A stretch of 64,000 nt of DNA from Candidatus Leptovillus gracilis (GCA_016716065.1 JADJXA010000003.1:186001-250000), one strand, 5' to 3'. Positions 1-9,438 are shown, counted from the first letter of the stretch. The notes: a model not told the origin generated them from the letters alone. Made by a program: numbers and translations.

Positions 1-829
1 TAAACGTTTTTATCTCTTTTTGCGTCCGGTAGCCATTGGCAATGGCGTTGAAAAGGGCGATGTAATTATCGGGTTCGCGCACAAAATCTTGCAGCAACAA
101 ACGTGGTTCAGCTTGCATCAGATTATTGGCGGTCAGCAGCTGGTGGCGTATGTTTTCCGACAGGGAGACAGTTTGGTCCAGGCGTTCCCAATAAGCTGGA
201 ATGCCGCCAAACATGGCATAAATGGCAACTCTTTCCGCCGCATCATAATCCGGGAAATACAGCCGGCTTGTACCAAAGGGCAGCGGCTGCACGTGCAGTT
301 GTGCGCTGGCGCGTCCATATAAAGGCGCCTGATAATCTAGAATTTGTTTTTGCATCATGCCCAGATGCGAGCCGCTTAAGATGAGCATGATATTTTTTTG
401 TTTAAGGTGATGATCCCACGTGTTCTGTAGCAGACCGGCTAACTCCGGCGTTCGCGCTAATAGATAGGTGAATTCATCAATAATGAGGGTGAAGCGTTCC
501 CCTTCAGCCAATCGGGCAACCCGTTCAAACGCCTGTTCCCAGGACTGGTAACTAAAATCGGTCAGCACGGTTCCTTCTGGATGTTCAAACCGATAAAGCG
601 CTTGCGAGAATTGGCGCAGCTGCGCCGTAGCTGAATCAGGTTGCGCCACCCAATACAAGGCATGGGCGATTGGTGTTGTTTGCAGCCAATGGGTGAGCAG
701 CCTTGTTTTGCCGACACGCCGCCGCCCATACACGATGAGCAAAGCGGACTCGTGACGCTGTTGATAGGTATTGAGGGTCTGTATCTCTGAAGTACGGCCA
801 ATGAATGGGTGCACAAAGTTATTATACAT
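1..829 (-). CDS. AAA-family ATPase, DUF234-type (partial)
   Basis: The minus strand is open from the ATG at 829 to the window edge, giving 276 codons of an incomplete protein. It starts MYNNFVHPFIGRTSEIQTL, followed by a Walker A segment in Y-G-R-R-R-V-G-K-T about 30 residues in, and a Walker B-like segment L-I-I-D-E-F-T-Y near residue 115. These are hallmarks of the prokaryotic ATPase family that often carries a C-terminal DUF234 nuclease-like domain; a sensor-like 'ILSGSHLGMM' and a helix-turn-helix-like 'AIANGYRTQKEI' follow. The C-terminus lies outside the window. Family members are common in mobile and defence contexts, but their role is mostly unproven. The ATPase assignment is strong; the function is open. 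Confidence 0.85.
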   Translation of the reverse strand, partial: MYNNFVHPFIGRTSEIQTLNTYQQRHESALLIVYGRRRVGKTRLLTHWLQTTPIAHALYWVAQPDSATAQLRQFSQALYRFEHPEGTVLTDFSYQSWEQAFERVARLAEGERFTLIIDEFTYLLARTPELAGLLQNTWDHHLKQKNIMLILSGSHLGMMQKQILDYQAPLYGRASAQLHVQPLPFGTSRLYFPDYDAAERVAIYAMFGGIPAYWERLDQTVSLSENIRHQLLTANNLMQAEPRLLLQDFVREPDNYIALFNAIANGYRTQKEIKTF

Positions 830-1290
830 GTAAAACATTATAATTACTATGTATGAAATACCATTGCAGCATGCACGTCATTTGAGGGCAGAGAAAGTGA
901 GAAATCGCGGTAGCAAACGGCCGTGGCCTAAGCACATAAGCACAACCAGGACGGTGACAACCGTGGAGCAAAGCAACTGGCCCGTAATTTCCCTCCCCAC
1001 AGCGCCGTAGACAGACAGGTTTATAAGATACCGTAGTCAGATAGTCAAAATAACCCTTGGTTTGTTGGGCACGTAGAATATGAGGTCAAAGCCTGACTTT
1101 TGTTGGTTATTATCGTTCGACTTATTGCGTATTTACGCCTTATCGGCATCGCCCCCGATTATCGCAGTTAGCTGAGTTTGCCCCCGGTTTGAAATGGTCT
1201 CCAGATAGACGCTTGCAGATGGCGTTTTTTCGCCAGAAAAGAACTTATGTGCTATGAGTTTGCCATCCCTAATAAAAGGATGCCGTTATC
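830..1290. other. Intergenic region with one copy of a 28-bp repeat
   Basis: Divergent spacer between the ATPase and the pentapeptide gene. No convincing ORF is visible. It contains a 28-bp sequence at 1098-1125 that recurs exactly at 18669-18696. Promoters for both flanking genes presumably lie here, but I could not pick out confident -35/-10 boxes. Confidence 0.5.
1098..1125 (+). repeat. 28-bp direct repeat, copy 1
   Basis: A stretch starting TTTTGTTGGTTATTATCG and ending CGACTTAT is identical to 18669-18696. Similarity continues weakly for about 15 bp downstream (T-G-C-G-T-A-T-T-T-A-C-G-C-C against C-C-C-G-A-A-T-T-T-A-C-C-C-C). Both copies are intergenic and lie next to decayed mobile DNA, so they may be relics of one element's end or an attachment-like site. 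Confidence 0.6.
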
Positions 1291-1740
1291 ATGGCCGAGT
1301 TAACCCGACAGGACATTATCAAACTTGTCGCCGCAGCCCACCAACCCATCCGTTTGCGCGGTGTTGATCTCTCAGGACTAGATCTGTCATATCTAGACCT
1401 GTCCCACGTCGATTTCTCCTACGCCAACTTGAAAGAAGCTGATTTATCACGAACAGACCTGCATCATGCGGCCTTTTTTAGCGCCAATCTCACTGAAGCG
1501 AATCTGTCTGAGGCGGTTTTGAGGTATGCCGATTTAATTAGCGCTAACCTGAGCCATGCTAATCTCAGCCAGGCAGATTTGGTGCAAGCAGCCTTCTTTG
1601 CTGCAAACTTACAGGGAGCCAACCTGGCGCAGGTACGATTTGAAGAGGCTCACTTTGATGGGGTGTACGCGGATGACGCCACTGTATGGCCTGAAGGTTT
1701 CAACGAGAAGAACCACGATCTGTTCGAGAAGGCCCATTGA
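1291..1740 (+). CDS. Pentapeptide-repeat protein
   Basis: 149 residues. After a 25-residue N-terminal helix-like segment (A-E-L-T-R-Q-D-I-I-K-L), the protein becomes a run of A(D/N)LXX pentapeptides, for example LSGLDLSYLDLSHVDFSYA, continuing to about residue 120. This predicts a right-handed quadrilateral beta-helix of roughly 17 repeats. The tail is short and acidic. An AAGGA box sits 10 bases before the ATG. Such proteins range from DNA-mimic gyrase protectors to scaffolds of unknown role; nothing here distinguishes these. It stands alone, with the upstream ATPase divergent and the downstream region decayed. Confidence 0.85.
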   Translation: MAELTRQDIIKLVAAAHQPIRLRGVDLSGLDLSYLDLSHVDFSYANLKEADLSRTDLHHAAFFSANLTEANLSEAVLRYADLISANLSHANLSQADLVQAAFFAANLQGANLAQVRFEEAHFDGVYADDATVWPEGFNEKNHDLFEKAH

Positions 1741-1784
1741 TGGTTCCGGTGATCTATGCCAGTGTCTGATTTCCTGCTTGGGGG

Positions 1785-2150
1785 TTTGGGCCAAAACCCC
1801 CGAAATGGTATAGATGTCGTATTGACCGCCGCGCTCGGCGCAGTAGGCCAGCCGCCCGCCGTCAGGCGACCAGCCGTGCAGGTAGCTGGGGCCTTTTTCG
1901 GTAACTAATACAGACTCGCCACCGGCCCGAGGCAGAATGTAGATGCGCGATGCGGCGTCTTCATGGGTGTGGTGGCTGACGGCAAGCTGGCTGTTGTCTG
2001 GCGAGAGGACGTGGTCGTTGTTGCAGTCAGTGGCAAAGCCGGTGTCAATCTCCCAGATTGCGCCAGTTGCCAGTTCATAGGTGTACATCCGCCCCCGCTG
2101 TTGTAGATGAGGTAACGGCCGTCGCTCGTCCAGTTTGGCGCTTCGATGAT
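1785..2150 (-). pseudogene. TolB-like beta-propeller fragment
   Basis: Remnant of a WD40/TolB-type propeller protein. Readable pieces include N-W-T-S-D-G-R-Y-L-I-Y-N, then in another frame M-Y-T-Y-E-L-A-T-G-A-I-W-E-I-D-T-G and S-P-D-N-S-Q-L-A-V-S, and further on G-W-S-P-D-G-G-R-L-A-Y-C. The S-P-D-G-x-x-(L/I) blade signature recurs. The frame breaks at a G-rich run around 2085-2095. The 5' side ends exactly where a MITE begins (2151) and the 3' side runs into the pentapeptide gene's tail, so only about two to three blades remain. It is not expected to be functional. Confidence 0.75.
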
Positions 2151-2368
2151 AGGGTACTAAACATATTTGCGTAGAAATATACGCTAAGAGTATTTTATCT
2201 GGAGAGTTTATGCTGACAAATGAAAACGACCGTTTTCTTGAGTTGCTTTGATCAATGATAATCACTACAACTTAGTTCGTATTGAACTAAATTACGGGCA
2301 AAATATGGTTATCTTGATTCACAAAGCCCTTAGCGTATATTTTTCTGCGCGTTTATGCACAGTACCCT
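2151..2368. mobile_element. 218-bp MITE with ~38-bp terminal inverted repeats
   Basis: The left end 2151-2188 (AGGGTACT...TACGCTAAG) matches the reverse complement of the right end 2329-2368 with a few mismatches and two small gaps. The interior is AT-rich and holds only a 13-codon ORF, so the element is non-autonomous. It abuts the truncated TolB-like fragment. I could not define a target-site duplication. No transposase with matching ends is present in the window. Confidence 0.7.
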
Positions 2369-2700
2369 AATGGGGGCTGAAAACGGCGTTTTCAGCCCCC
2401 TATTCTCGTTCTGCGGTCCTTGATGACCCGAAGATTGGGGAACGGAATTTGGTGTTTCCTGATCTCCATGAATCTCGGGATTCGCTATTGCCCTCGTTGC
2501 ATCTAATCACAAGCGTGTTGGGAGGAAACTAAACCCATCCTACGAGATACGCAAAGTAAGATTCTTTTTGAGTCAATGCGCGTTCTAATTGTCGTTGGCC
2601 GAATGACCAATTTTCTGCTCTTCGGATTAAATAACCTACAGGAAATTGGAGATTGAACCAATCTCCAATCTCAATTTTGACGTTGTTTAATTTTCATCCT
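2369..2700. other. Intergenic DNA with strong hairpin at 2372-2400
   Basis: No gene seen. A perfect 13-bp stem (GGGGGCTGAAAAC / GTTTTCAGCCCCC) with a 3-base loop lies at 2372-2400. It lacks a clean T-run on either side, so it may be a weak terminator or a structured relic beside the MITE. The remainder up to the stop of the ferric-reductase-like gene holds nothing I recognise. Confidence 0.5.
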
Positions 2701-3399
2701 TTATCGTGCCGTCTTGCCTGCCAGGAGCCGGTAATTGGTCAGGAACAAGACCAGCAGCCCACTGCCCCAATACACCAACTGCATCCCCGGCTTGCTGCTA
2801 TCCGTACCAGCCATCACCCCATGCACCGTCGCCGCCACATAGATGACAAAGGTCAGGTAGTGCAACTGCCGCCAGCGCTTCTGCCCCAACTGCTTACGAA
2901 AGTTAAAGCTGAGGGAGGTAAAGATCATGAAGTATAGACTGAGAATGCCTATCCCGACCCAACCGGGTCGGTAGGGACCAATAAAAGGAATGGTCACATC
3001 GGCCCGCGAGTAAGGGTAATAGCTGTCGAACAGCAGCGCCAGAGCGTGCAGAGCAGTAAAGGCGACCGCCAGCCAGGAGAGGAGGTTGTGCATCGCCAGG
3101 GACAGCACGGCCGGGACCGTCTCCTTAATGATTTTACTGCTGAGCAACAGCCCCCACACGGTAGACCCGGTCAGGAGCAAATAGGCTACCGTACCCGCCG
3201 AACGTGACAGGTACCAGGGCGTCTTGGTCGTCAAGCCCACAAAAAGGGCGATTTGCGAACCGATGGGGGTGATGGTCAGGAGTAACCAACCCCCGCCCAG
3301 CAACAGCAGGCCGCCTAACAGGCCCAGCAGTAGACTGCCGACAAAAGCGCGCAGGGTGGCCATACGGCCGTTCGTCGTTGAAGGTTCTATCGTCGTCAT
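2701..3399 (-). CDS. Ferric reductase-like transmembrane protein
   Basis: About 232 residues with six hydrophobic segments, starting with a long Leu/Gly-rich helix (SLLLGLLGGLLLLGGGWLLL). Two pairs of spaced histidines, in M-H-N-L-L-S-W-x-A-V-A-F-T-A-L-H and L-H-Y-L-T-F-V-I-Y-V-A-A-T-V-H-G, fit bis-heme ligation across two helices, as in the ferric reductase-like domain (PF01794; also MsrQ and NOX membrane parts). No FAD/NADPH domain is attached. The ATG at 3399 has GGGAG about 8 bases upstream; a TTG two codons earlier is possible. It follows apbE by 57 bp in the same direction, so both likely serve membrane electron transfer, with ApbE loading flavin onto a partner. Confidence 0.8.
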   Translation of the reverse strand: MTTIEPSTTNGRMATLRAFVGSLLLGLLGGLLLLGGGWLLLTITPIGSQIALFVGLTTKTPWYLSRSAGTVAYLLLTGSTVWGLLLSSKIIKETVPAVLSLAMHNLLSWLAVAFTALHALALLFDSYYPYSRADVTIPFIGPYRPGWVGIGILSLYFMIFTSLSFNFRKQLGQKRWRQLHYLTFVIYVAATVHGVMAGTDSSKPGMQLVYWGSGLLVLFLTNYRLLAGKTAR

Positions 3400-3456
3400 T
3401 CTCAATCTCCCAAAAAGCGATCCGCAGATTTCACCGATTAAAGAAAGAAATCTGGG

Positions 3457-4422
3457 TTATGCCATGTCTGCCGGGCTGCCTTGCAACACCGCGTACATAG
3501 GCGGTGTTACCAGGATACGGCCATCATCCGTCACCATCAGCCCGGCCAGCTCCATTTCCAATAAGGCCGCCAGCCCGTCGGCCGAACCGGCCACCAGAGT
3601 CGCCGTCGCCCAGGCTTCGGCCTGCGCCGCGTCTTCGGCCAGAATAGTGACGGTGAGAGCATCGGTGACTACCGGTTGGCCGGTGGTCGGGTCCAACAGA
3701 TGATGGGCCAGACGACCGTTGTGCTGCCAGCGCCGGTAATCAATGCCCGAAGTCGCCAGGGCCGCTTCCGCCAACCAGAACGAGGCCAGGTCAGGCCGCG
3801 CTGCGCCTGCGCCCGACCACGGGGCACTGATGGCTACCGGCCAGCCGGGATAACCCTGTGGGGCGGCTCCGACCGCCAGGTCGCCGCCCGCGTCTACCAG
3901 GCAGGGACCGGAGGCGCGCAAGTGGGCGACGGCCGTCTGCGCCGTATAACCCTTGGCGATGCCGCCCAAATCCACACCCACACCCGGCGGCAGGCAGATG
4001 GCGCGGCGCGTTTCATCCAGCTGCACGTCGGCCCATTGGCCTGTTAACAAGGCGGCGGTGGACCAGGAGTCGTTGCCCATGCCGCGCGCCACGTTTTCAA
4101 AACTGTCTCTATATCCCGCATGCAGCATTCCATTAATCAGCGTGGGGTCGAAACGGCCGTCGGTCAGCGCCGCCATCCCCAGAGCCAGGGTCAACACGTC
4201 CCACAACACGTCGGCGACCACTACCCATTGCCCACTACGGCCGTTCAGCCGCGAGAGTTCGCTGTCCGGCCGAAAGCGGCTGAGCGTCTGCTCGTGGGCG
4301 GCGAACAGGGCCGCCACGTCAGCGAAAGCCTGGGCGGCCACGTCCGGTTCGGCCTCCAACCAGACTGCCATCTGGCAGCCCATAGCCCAGAATTGATGCG
4401 TTTGCCAGGTGGCAGGGGGCAT
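3457..4422 (-). CDS. apbE: ApbE-family FAD:protein FMN transferase
   Basis: 321 residues. Attaches FMN through a phosphoester to Thr/Ser of exported redox proteins, using FAD as donor and Mg2+. Family signatures are present in order: M-G-C-Q-M near the N-terminus, T-D-G-R-F-D-P-T near residue 100, V-D-L-G-G-I-A-K-G-Y near 163, D-A-G-G-D-L near 185, and H-H-L-L-D-P-T-T-G near 250. No lipoprotein signal or export signal is visible at this start, unlike many ApbE proteins; translation may begin differently, as no strong ribosome site precedes the ATG. It sits between two small membrane proteins and a ferric-reductase-like protein in one direction. No protein with an evident FMN-binding motif is encoded nearby, so its substrate is unknown. 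Confidence 0.9.
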   Translation of the reverse strand: MPPATWQTHQFWAMGCQMAVWLEAEPDVAAQAFADVAALFAAHEQTLSRFRPDSELSRLNGRSGQWVVVADVLWDVLTLALGMAALTDGRFDPTLINGMLHAGYRDSFENVARGMGNDSWSTAALLTGQWADVQLDETRRAICLPPGVGVDLGGIAKGYTAQTAVAHLRASGPCLVDAGGDLAVGAAPQGYPGWPVAISAPWSGAGAARPDLASFWLAEAALATSGIDYRRWQHNGRLAHHLLDPTTGQPVVTDALTVTILAEDAAQAEAWATATLVAGSADGLAALLEMELAGLMVTDDGRILVTPPMYAVLQGSPADMA

Positions 4423-4487
4423 TTCGGATTTTGGATTCTGGATTTCGGAATAGGGTTTACGTTTTATGGTCTACGGCTCCCTGTCGC

Positions 4488-4796
4488 TTACTGCGACGAT
4501 CGCGTGCGGGCTACCGGTTGAATTTGTGGCTGCACCGCTTGCGGGATGGGTGGCAGTTCGATTTGCACGCCGCGCCCGGCGGGGGGCAGGGCGATGGTAG
4601 ACGTTTCCGCGGCCGGGACCATGATGGTGGTGGGGGCGGTAGAGTTGACGGCCGTTGCCGGCTGCCCCACGTCTTGTAAAGACAGCAGCCGCGTTCCGGC
4701 CAGGGTGGCAATGACGCTGCCCGTCAGCAGCACGGCGGCCAGAGCGCCTGTTTGTTGTTTGGGTCGGGCGGAGGATTTTGTTGTTGGTTTAGTCAT
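4488..4796 (-). CDS. Small membrane-anchored protein, function unknown
   Basis: About 102 residues from the ATG at 4796 (M-T-K-P-T-T-K-S-S-A-R). One hydrophobic helix (TGALAAVLLTGSVIATLAG) follows a short basic N-terminus, then a Pro/Thr/Ala-rich exported segment ending in R-T-R-S-S-Q. The ATG lies 8 bases inside the preceding gene's end, so the two are translationally coupled. Membership of the ApbE/ferric-reductase cluster suggests a role at the membrane surface, but no domain is recognisable. The Thr/Pro-rich tail might be a linker or a flavinylation partner; no canonical flavinylation motif is seen. Confidence 0.65.
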   Translation of the reverse strand: MTKPTTKSSARPKQQTGALAAVLLTGSVIATLAGTRLLSLQDVGQPATAVNSTAPTTIMVPAAETSTIALPPAGRGVQIELPPIPQAVQPQIQPVARTRSSQ

Positions 4797-5214
4797 CGTC
4801 GTATTCCTCGTGTTCGTGTTCTTCATGTTCTTCGTGTTCGCCATTGTCGTCGCCGCCGGTAAAGGCCGGGGCGCTGTTGGCGTTGGCGCTGTTGATGTCG
4901 TTTTGTAGCTGCAAAATCGTCTGGTTAGCGGCGTCGAGTTGGGCCTGGTAGACCGTCTCGCGCTCTTGCATGGTGCGCACTGTCTGCTCCAGTTGGACGC
5001 TGTATTCCTGCCAGGCTTGCAGCGCTTCTTCGTTTGTCAGGCTGCCTGTTTCAGGCAGGGGCAGGTCGGTGGTTGTGGTGGATATGGTCGTGGTGGGAAC
5101 GGCCGTTGTGCTGCCCCCCGCCGCCCGCAAATTACCAAAGCCCAACGCTAACAATGTGATGAGGACCAGGCCGGTCAACGTCCCGGCCGCTAAAATACCT
5201 TTCGTGCGATTCAT
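4789..5214 (-). CDS. Membrane-anchored coiled-coil protein with His/Asp/Glu tail
   Basis: 141 residues. A signal-anchor helix (residues 8-28) is followed by a Thr-rich linker, a predicted coiled coil (A-L-Q-A-W-Q-E-Y-S through L-Q-N-D-I, roughly residues 62-107) and a striking C-terminus that alternates Glu and His and finishes in Asp (G-E-H-E-E-H-E-E-H-E-H-E-E-Y-D-D-D). Such a tail could bind metal ions outside the membrane. It is first in the four-gene cluster with the small anchored protein, ApbE and the ferric-reductase-like protein, which suggests metal handling or extracellular redox. No named family is recognised. Confidence 0.7.
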   Translation of the reverse strand: MNRTKGILAAGTLTGLVLITLLALGFGNLRAAGGSTTAVPTTTISTTTTDLPLPETGSLTNEEALQAWQEYSVQLEQTVRTMQERETVYQAQLDAANQTILQLQNDINSANANSAPAFTGGDDNGEHEEHEEHEHEEYDDD

Positions 5215-5696
5215 TGTAGTACCTCTTTTTAGTCTGGTAGTCAGTTAGTCTGGTAGTCAAGAAGTTAATTGTCCGACTACGGGACTAACCGACTAATCAT
5301 CATGATTTTCAGAGATGGCTCAGCCACCGGTGAGCAGTCGTTTTAGAAATGTTTTTGTACCGTTTACGACTCCCGTTACAAAGTATTGTGTGCGTAACGA
5401 TGGGTATCTTAGCCCATATAGGGTGTCGCTGGGTTAAATGCAGCCTAAACAATGCTAAATCTACCTTAAATCTGGCGGTGGGCGGGGTACGGGTAACAAC
5501 TGTACGATATCCGCCCACCTCTCGAGTGCAACACGACATTCTATAGCAGAATATAGACCTTTTAGAAGTAGTGTTACTCGAGAGGGTGGCGCTCGTTATA
5601 CGTTTGTTACCCGTGCCTCGTTTTGCGGCGTTCACGCCCCCATTTTGGCAAACGTCTGGCAACTCGCCCTGGTATAGTGGGCCAATTGAGGCACTT
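5215..5696. other. Intergenic region containing MITE copy A
   Basis: Spacer between the divergent small-protein gene at 5697 and the membrane cluster. Short direct and inverted repeats of a TAGTCTGGTAGTCAG-type sequence occur at about 5230-5295, just upstream of the minus-strand cluster. The palindromic 134-bp element occupies 5484-5617. No gene is visible. Confidence 0.5.
5484..5617 (+). mobile_element. 134-bp palindromic MITE, copy A
   Basis: Matches the reverse complement of 9285-9418 at about 132 of 134 positions. The element is itself nearly palindromic: its ends are GGTACGGGTAACAAC and, reverse-complemented from the right, GGCACGGGTAACAAAC; inner arms read CCACCTCTCGAGT and ACTCGAGAGGGTGG. 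It has no coding capacity. With copy B it brackets the beta-helix gene and the small gene before it. Confidence 0.85.
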
Positions 5697-5915
5697 ATGC
5701 GTTTCATAAAAACTTTTGTTCTGCGCCTGGTGATAGACCCGGATGTTCCTGACCTTTTGTGCGGTGATTTGCAACGGCCGTCAGACCGGGAGGTGTTCCC
5801 TTTCAAAGACAAAACGGAGCTAATCGCCCTGCTGCATCAACTGAGCGTCACCGCAGTACAAAATCAAGATTCAGATACAAGGAGACCCTTTCATGAAAGC
5901 GAAACTGTTGCTTAG
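5697..5915 (+). CDS. Small protein (72 aa) of an unnamed family
   Basis: Starts MRFIKTFVLRLVIDPDVPDL, with GAGG six bases before the ATG. It resembles the product at 63411-63659 in pattern: F-(V/L)-(L/V)-R, a variable strand, then a basic/acidic turn and (F/G)-x-(F/D)-x-(D/S)-(K/D)-x-(E/Q)-L-x-x-(L/F). It reads like a compact alpha/beta protein of the type often found beside large regulators and surface proteins in Chloroflexota. Its end overlaps the start of the beta-helix gene by 23 bases, so the two are probably co-transcribed. No function can be assigned. Confidence 0.6.
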   Translation: MRFIKTFVLRLVIDPDVPDLLCGDLQRPSDREVFPFKDKTELIALLHQLSVTAVQNQDSDTRRPFHESETVA

Positions 5916-8900
5916 TCTTTCCGGCGGTTTGATCATACTGGTCATCTGGCTGGGCCTGTCGCCGGCAGCCGAGGCTGTGCCCCAGGACTGTACCCCAACC
6001 ACCCAGCACAACGGCTGGATTACCAGCGACGAGACATGGTGTCTGGCCACCGGCAGCGTGCATACCGTGAGCGATTACGTCGCCGTTCAGGCCGGCGTCA
6101 CCGTGACCATTGAACCCGGCGTCACCGTGAAAACCGCCAACCATATCTACGTGGATGGCGATCTTCAGGCGGTGGGCACGGCCGTTCAACCCATCATCTT
6201 CACCTCGGCGGCCGACAGCGGGCCGGGCGAGTGGTGGGGAATGGAGTTTCGCGGCGGCACGGGCCATTTGCGCTATGTCACGGTACGCTATGCCACCGAT
6301 TACACCATCCTGGCGCAAAACATCCAGTCCGGTGAATTGTTGATTGAAAACAGCCAGATCATGGATGGCGGCCTGGTTAATTCCATCCGTGACGAAGGCA
6401 TCCGCGTCTTTTACAGCCATGTGACCCTTAGCGACACAACGTTCAGCGGGTTGGGAACCGGCGGCTACCCGTTGTACATCGTCGGGCCAACCAGCGCCGT
6501 CACGCTGACCAACAACACCTTCAGCAACAATTTCGTAGACCGCGTGTACCTGAACAATGATGCCATGAGCGGGCAGAACGTGACCCTTACGCCGCAAAAT
6601 GGGCTGGAAGGGTACGAATTTGGCTACTGGGTGATTCCCGCCGGTGTTGTCTTGACGGTGGAACCGGGCGTTACGCTCATGGGCAGCGATACGCTTTATA
6701 TAGATGGTAACTTGCAAGCGCTGGGCACGGCCGTTCAGCCCATCCTCTTCACATCTGCGGCCAACAGCGCCCCGAACGAGTGGAATGGCCTCCGGTTTCG
6801 CGGCGGCGACGGCCATTTGCGCCACGTCACGGTGCGCTACGGCCATGATGCGAATATCGCTGCCGAAAACATTCAGGCGGGTGAATTATTAATTGAAGAC
6901 AGCCAGATAATAGATGCCGGGTCGGTGGGCATTATACTCAACGGCGGCCTCAATATTAATAACAGCAACGTCACCGTCCGGCGCACTGAATTCAGCGATT
7001 TGGGCCGGTGGGGGTATGCGGTGGCCGTAATCGGTGAACTGAGCCACGTAACGATAGAAGAAAGCACCATTTTGCGCAGCCACAGCGGCCTATTGGTGTT
7101 TACGGCCACGCAGGTGCATCTGCGTAACGTGGCTTTCTCCGACCTGGCCGCTTACGGCCTGGTGGTGCGCAACCACGGCGCGCTCAGCGGCGAGCATGTC
7201 ACCCTGAGCGATATTGTCAACGAGGCGCTGTGGGTGTATGAACTCAATTCCACCGCCACGCTGACCAACTCCATCATTGCCCTGAGTGGAACCGGCGCGC
7301 GAACCGACGCCTATGGCGCCATCACGCTGGATACTGTCTTGCTGACGCAAAACGAAGCGGCCGCCATCGGCCAGGTCACGGAAACCAACCCGATAACCGG
7401 CCCTTCCGGGCTGATGGCTGATGGCTGCCACCTGACGCGCTATTCGGCGGCTATTGGGCAGGCCAACAGCGACGTTGCGCTGGACATTGATGGCGACGCA
7501 CGGCCGTTGCCCGCCGGCACTCAACCCGACCTGGGCGCGGATGAATATCTTTACAATCCCCTGGACGTATTCGACGTAGAAAATACCGCCTTTACGCCGG
7601 TGTGGTCCTTCACCAGCGACCCGATCACCGGTGATCCGGTGGCCGAATTGCAGCAGGATTATCTGCTGCGCTACGCCTATGGCAGCCTGGCGGCCAATCC
7701 GCCCGCGCTGGCCGTAACGGTTGCCGACACGCTGCCCGCTGGGTTGAATTACGTGTCCGATACCCACTCGCCGGCCATGACCTTCACGCAGTCGGGCCAG
7801 GTCCTGACCTGGAATGTGAACCAACCGGTGCAAAAGGACGATTCGGGCGAGATCATTTTGCGCACCAACGGCGCGCCAACGGCCGGACAGACGTTATGGA
7901 ACACGGCCGTTATCACCGCCGGCGCCGACGTGTATTCCCTGCCAACCAGCAGCGTCGTCCCGCTCATTGCACCCATCCTGCTCACCCCGGCACCGGCGAA
8001 TATTGCTCGCGCAGCGATAACCCGGTAACGCTGCGCGGCTTTGCCCAACCGGACGTGATGGTTCGCGTCTATGAAAATGGCACTCTGGCCGCTTCCCAGG
8101 CCGTGACGGATGGCGAGTTCAACCTCAGTTATGCCTCAACGCACGTCGGAATAGACCCGACGACGCTGCTGGAAGTGCGCGCCTGTACCTTGACCGCGCC
8201 GGAGACCTGTTCCAGCCCGACAACGCTCACGCTCAAAGAGCCGCAGTCCTTCTGGTGTCCGCAGGAGTCCCGTTGGGAAGGCACGCCAACGGCCGGGCCG
8301 CTGGCCGGGCAGCATCTGGTGTATGGCTTCCGCGATGCGACCGGTGAATTTTCCAGCCAGAACTGGCAGATCCCCGGCGTTTATGGCTTTTGGGACACCG
8401 ACCTGACGTTGACTGCCGGTTATTGCCCCGACACAGCCACCCCGCCAACGGCCGTTTGGGTCATCGCCGACGGAATCCAATACGAGCCGCAGCCCGGCGG
8501 TGGCCCCGTCTATCACTTCGACATTACCGGCGTGGCGCATCATGTGACCATCGCCTCTAACTGTGACGAAGTTTTCGGCGTGATTTTGATTGATCCCGAC
8601 GGTTATGTCTTTGACAGCACCCTGGGCTTCGACCCCGACAACCCCACCGCCCACGTCCTGCCAGGGGCCACCGTCACCGCCTATGAATACGTCCCGGCGA
8701 CCGACAACTGGCGACCCTGGCCGGCGCATCTGTACAACGACCAGATCAATCCGCAGGTGGTGGGCGAGAATGGTTATTTTGCTTTCTTTACGCCGCCCGG
8801 CCAGTATTACCTGCAAGTGGCTGCGCCGGATGGCTATCAATCCTGGCGCAGCCCGGTGATTGAAGTTATTAACGAGATTGTCCATGTTAATGCGCCGCTG

Positions 8901-9251
8901 ACGCCGGTAACAGCAACGGCCGTGCAGAACATCCCGGTGGACGAATCGGCGCTAAGTTTGCCGCAAGTGACCATTTTCGTGGGGCAGTTGGTGACATGGA
9001 CGGCCGACGATTCGTGGTTGGCGCCCGATCAGTACATCAGCCTGAGCGAGAACCCGATGCAGCACATCCTGAGCGAGTTGGATCCGTTAGCGGACGTGTT
9101 GGGCTTTGACAGCGGCCGCATGATCCCCGGACAGGCTTACAGCCGCCAGTTTGTCGAGGTGGGGACTTATGAGTATACCGATGGCTACGGCCGTTCTGGG
9201 CAGATAGTGGTACGGCCGTTTCATGTCTTGCTGCCATTGGTGTTGAAATAA
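5893..9251 (+). pseudogene. Exported beta-helix surface protein, split by one frameshift
   Basis: A good ribosome site (AAGGAGA) precedes the ATG at 5893. The signal peptide ends near A-E-A-V. Two duplicated beta-helix blocks follow (E-P-G-V-T-V-K-T-A-N-H-I-Y-V-D-G-D-L and its near-copy about 180 residues on), each with G-T-A-V-Q-P-I-(I/L)-F-T-S-A. Then come a DUF11-like segment, a CnaB/carboxypeptidase-regulatory-like fold, and a cupredoxin-like domain (V-T-I-F-V-G-Q-L-V-T-W) before the C-terminal H-V-L-L-P-L-V-L-K. The first frame closes at 8028, while the matching continuation is in another frame from about 7983, so one indel near 7980-7995 divides an otherwise intact ~1118-residue protein. 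This could be decay or a sequencing error. Likely an adhesin or carbohydrate-facing surface protein. Confidence 0.8.
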
Positions 9252-9284
9252 CCAAGCAGCCATCACCACTATTGTCTTATCAGG

Positions 9285-9418
9285 GGCACGGGTGACAAAC
9301 GTGTAACGAGCGCCACCCTCTCGAGTAACACTACTTCTAAAAGGTCTATATTCTGCTATAGAATGTCGTGTTGCACTCGAGAGGTGGGCGGATATCGTAC
9401 AGTTGTTACCCGTACCCC
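9285..9418 (-). mobile_element. 134-bp palindromic MITE, copy B
   Basis: Inverted partner of 5484-5617, differing at two positions close to one end. It lies 33 bp after the stop of the beta-helix gene. Inner arms around CTCGAG form a long stem, so transcripts crossing it would fold strongly and it may also act as a transcription stop. No clear target-site duplication was found at either copy. Confidence 0.85.
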
Positions 9419-9438
9419 AAAACCTGGCGTCGGGGAAC

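Noticed and set aside
2372..2400. Definite terminator for the pentapeptide or TolB-like gene
   Set aside because: The stem is perfect but no T-run follows on either strand and no intact gene ends nearby, so it is kept only as a hairpin.
5848..7833. Long minus-strand ORFs opposite the beta-helix gene
   Set aside because: They mirror the codon bias of the sense gene, lack ribosome sites and have no domain pattern.
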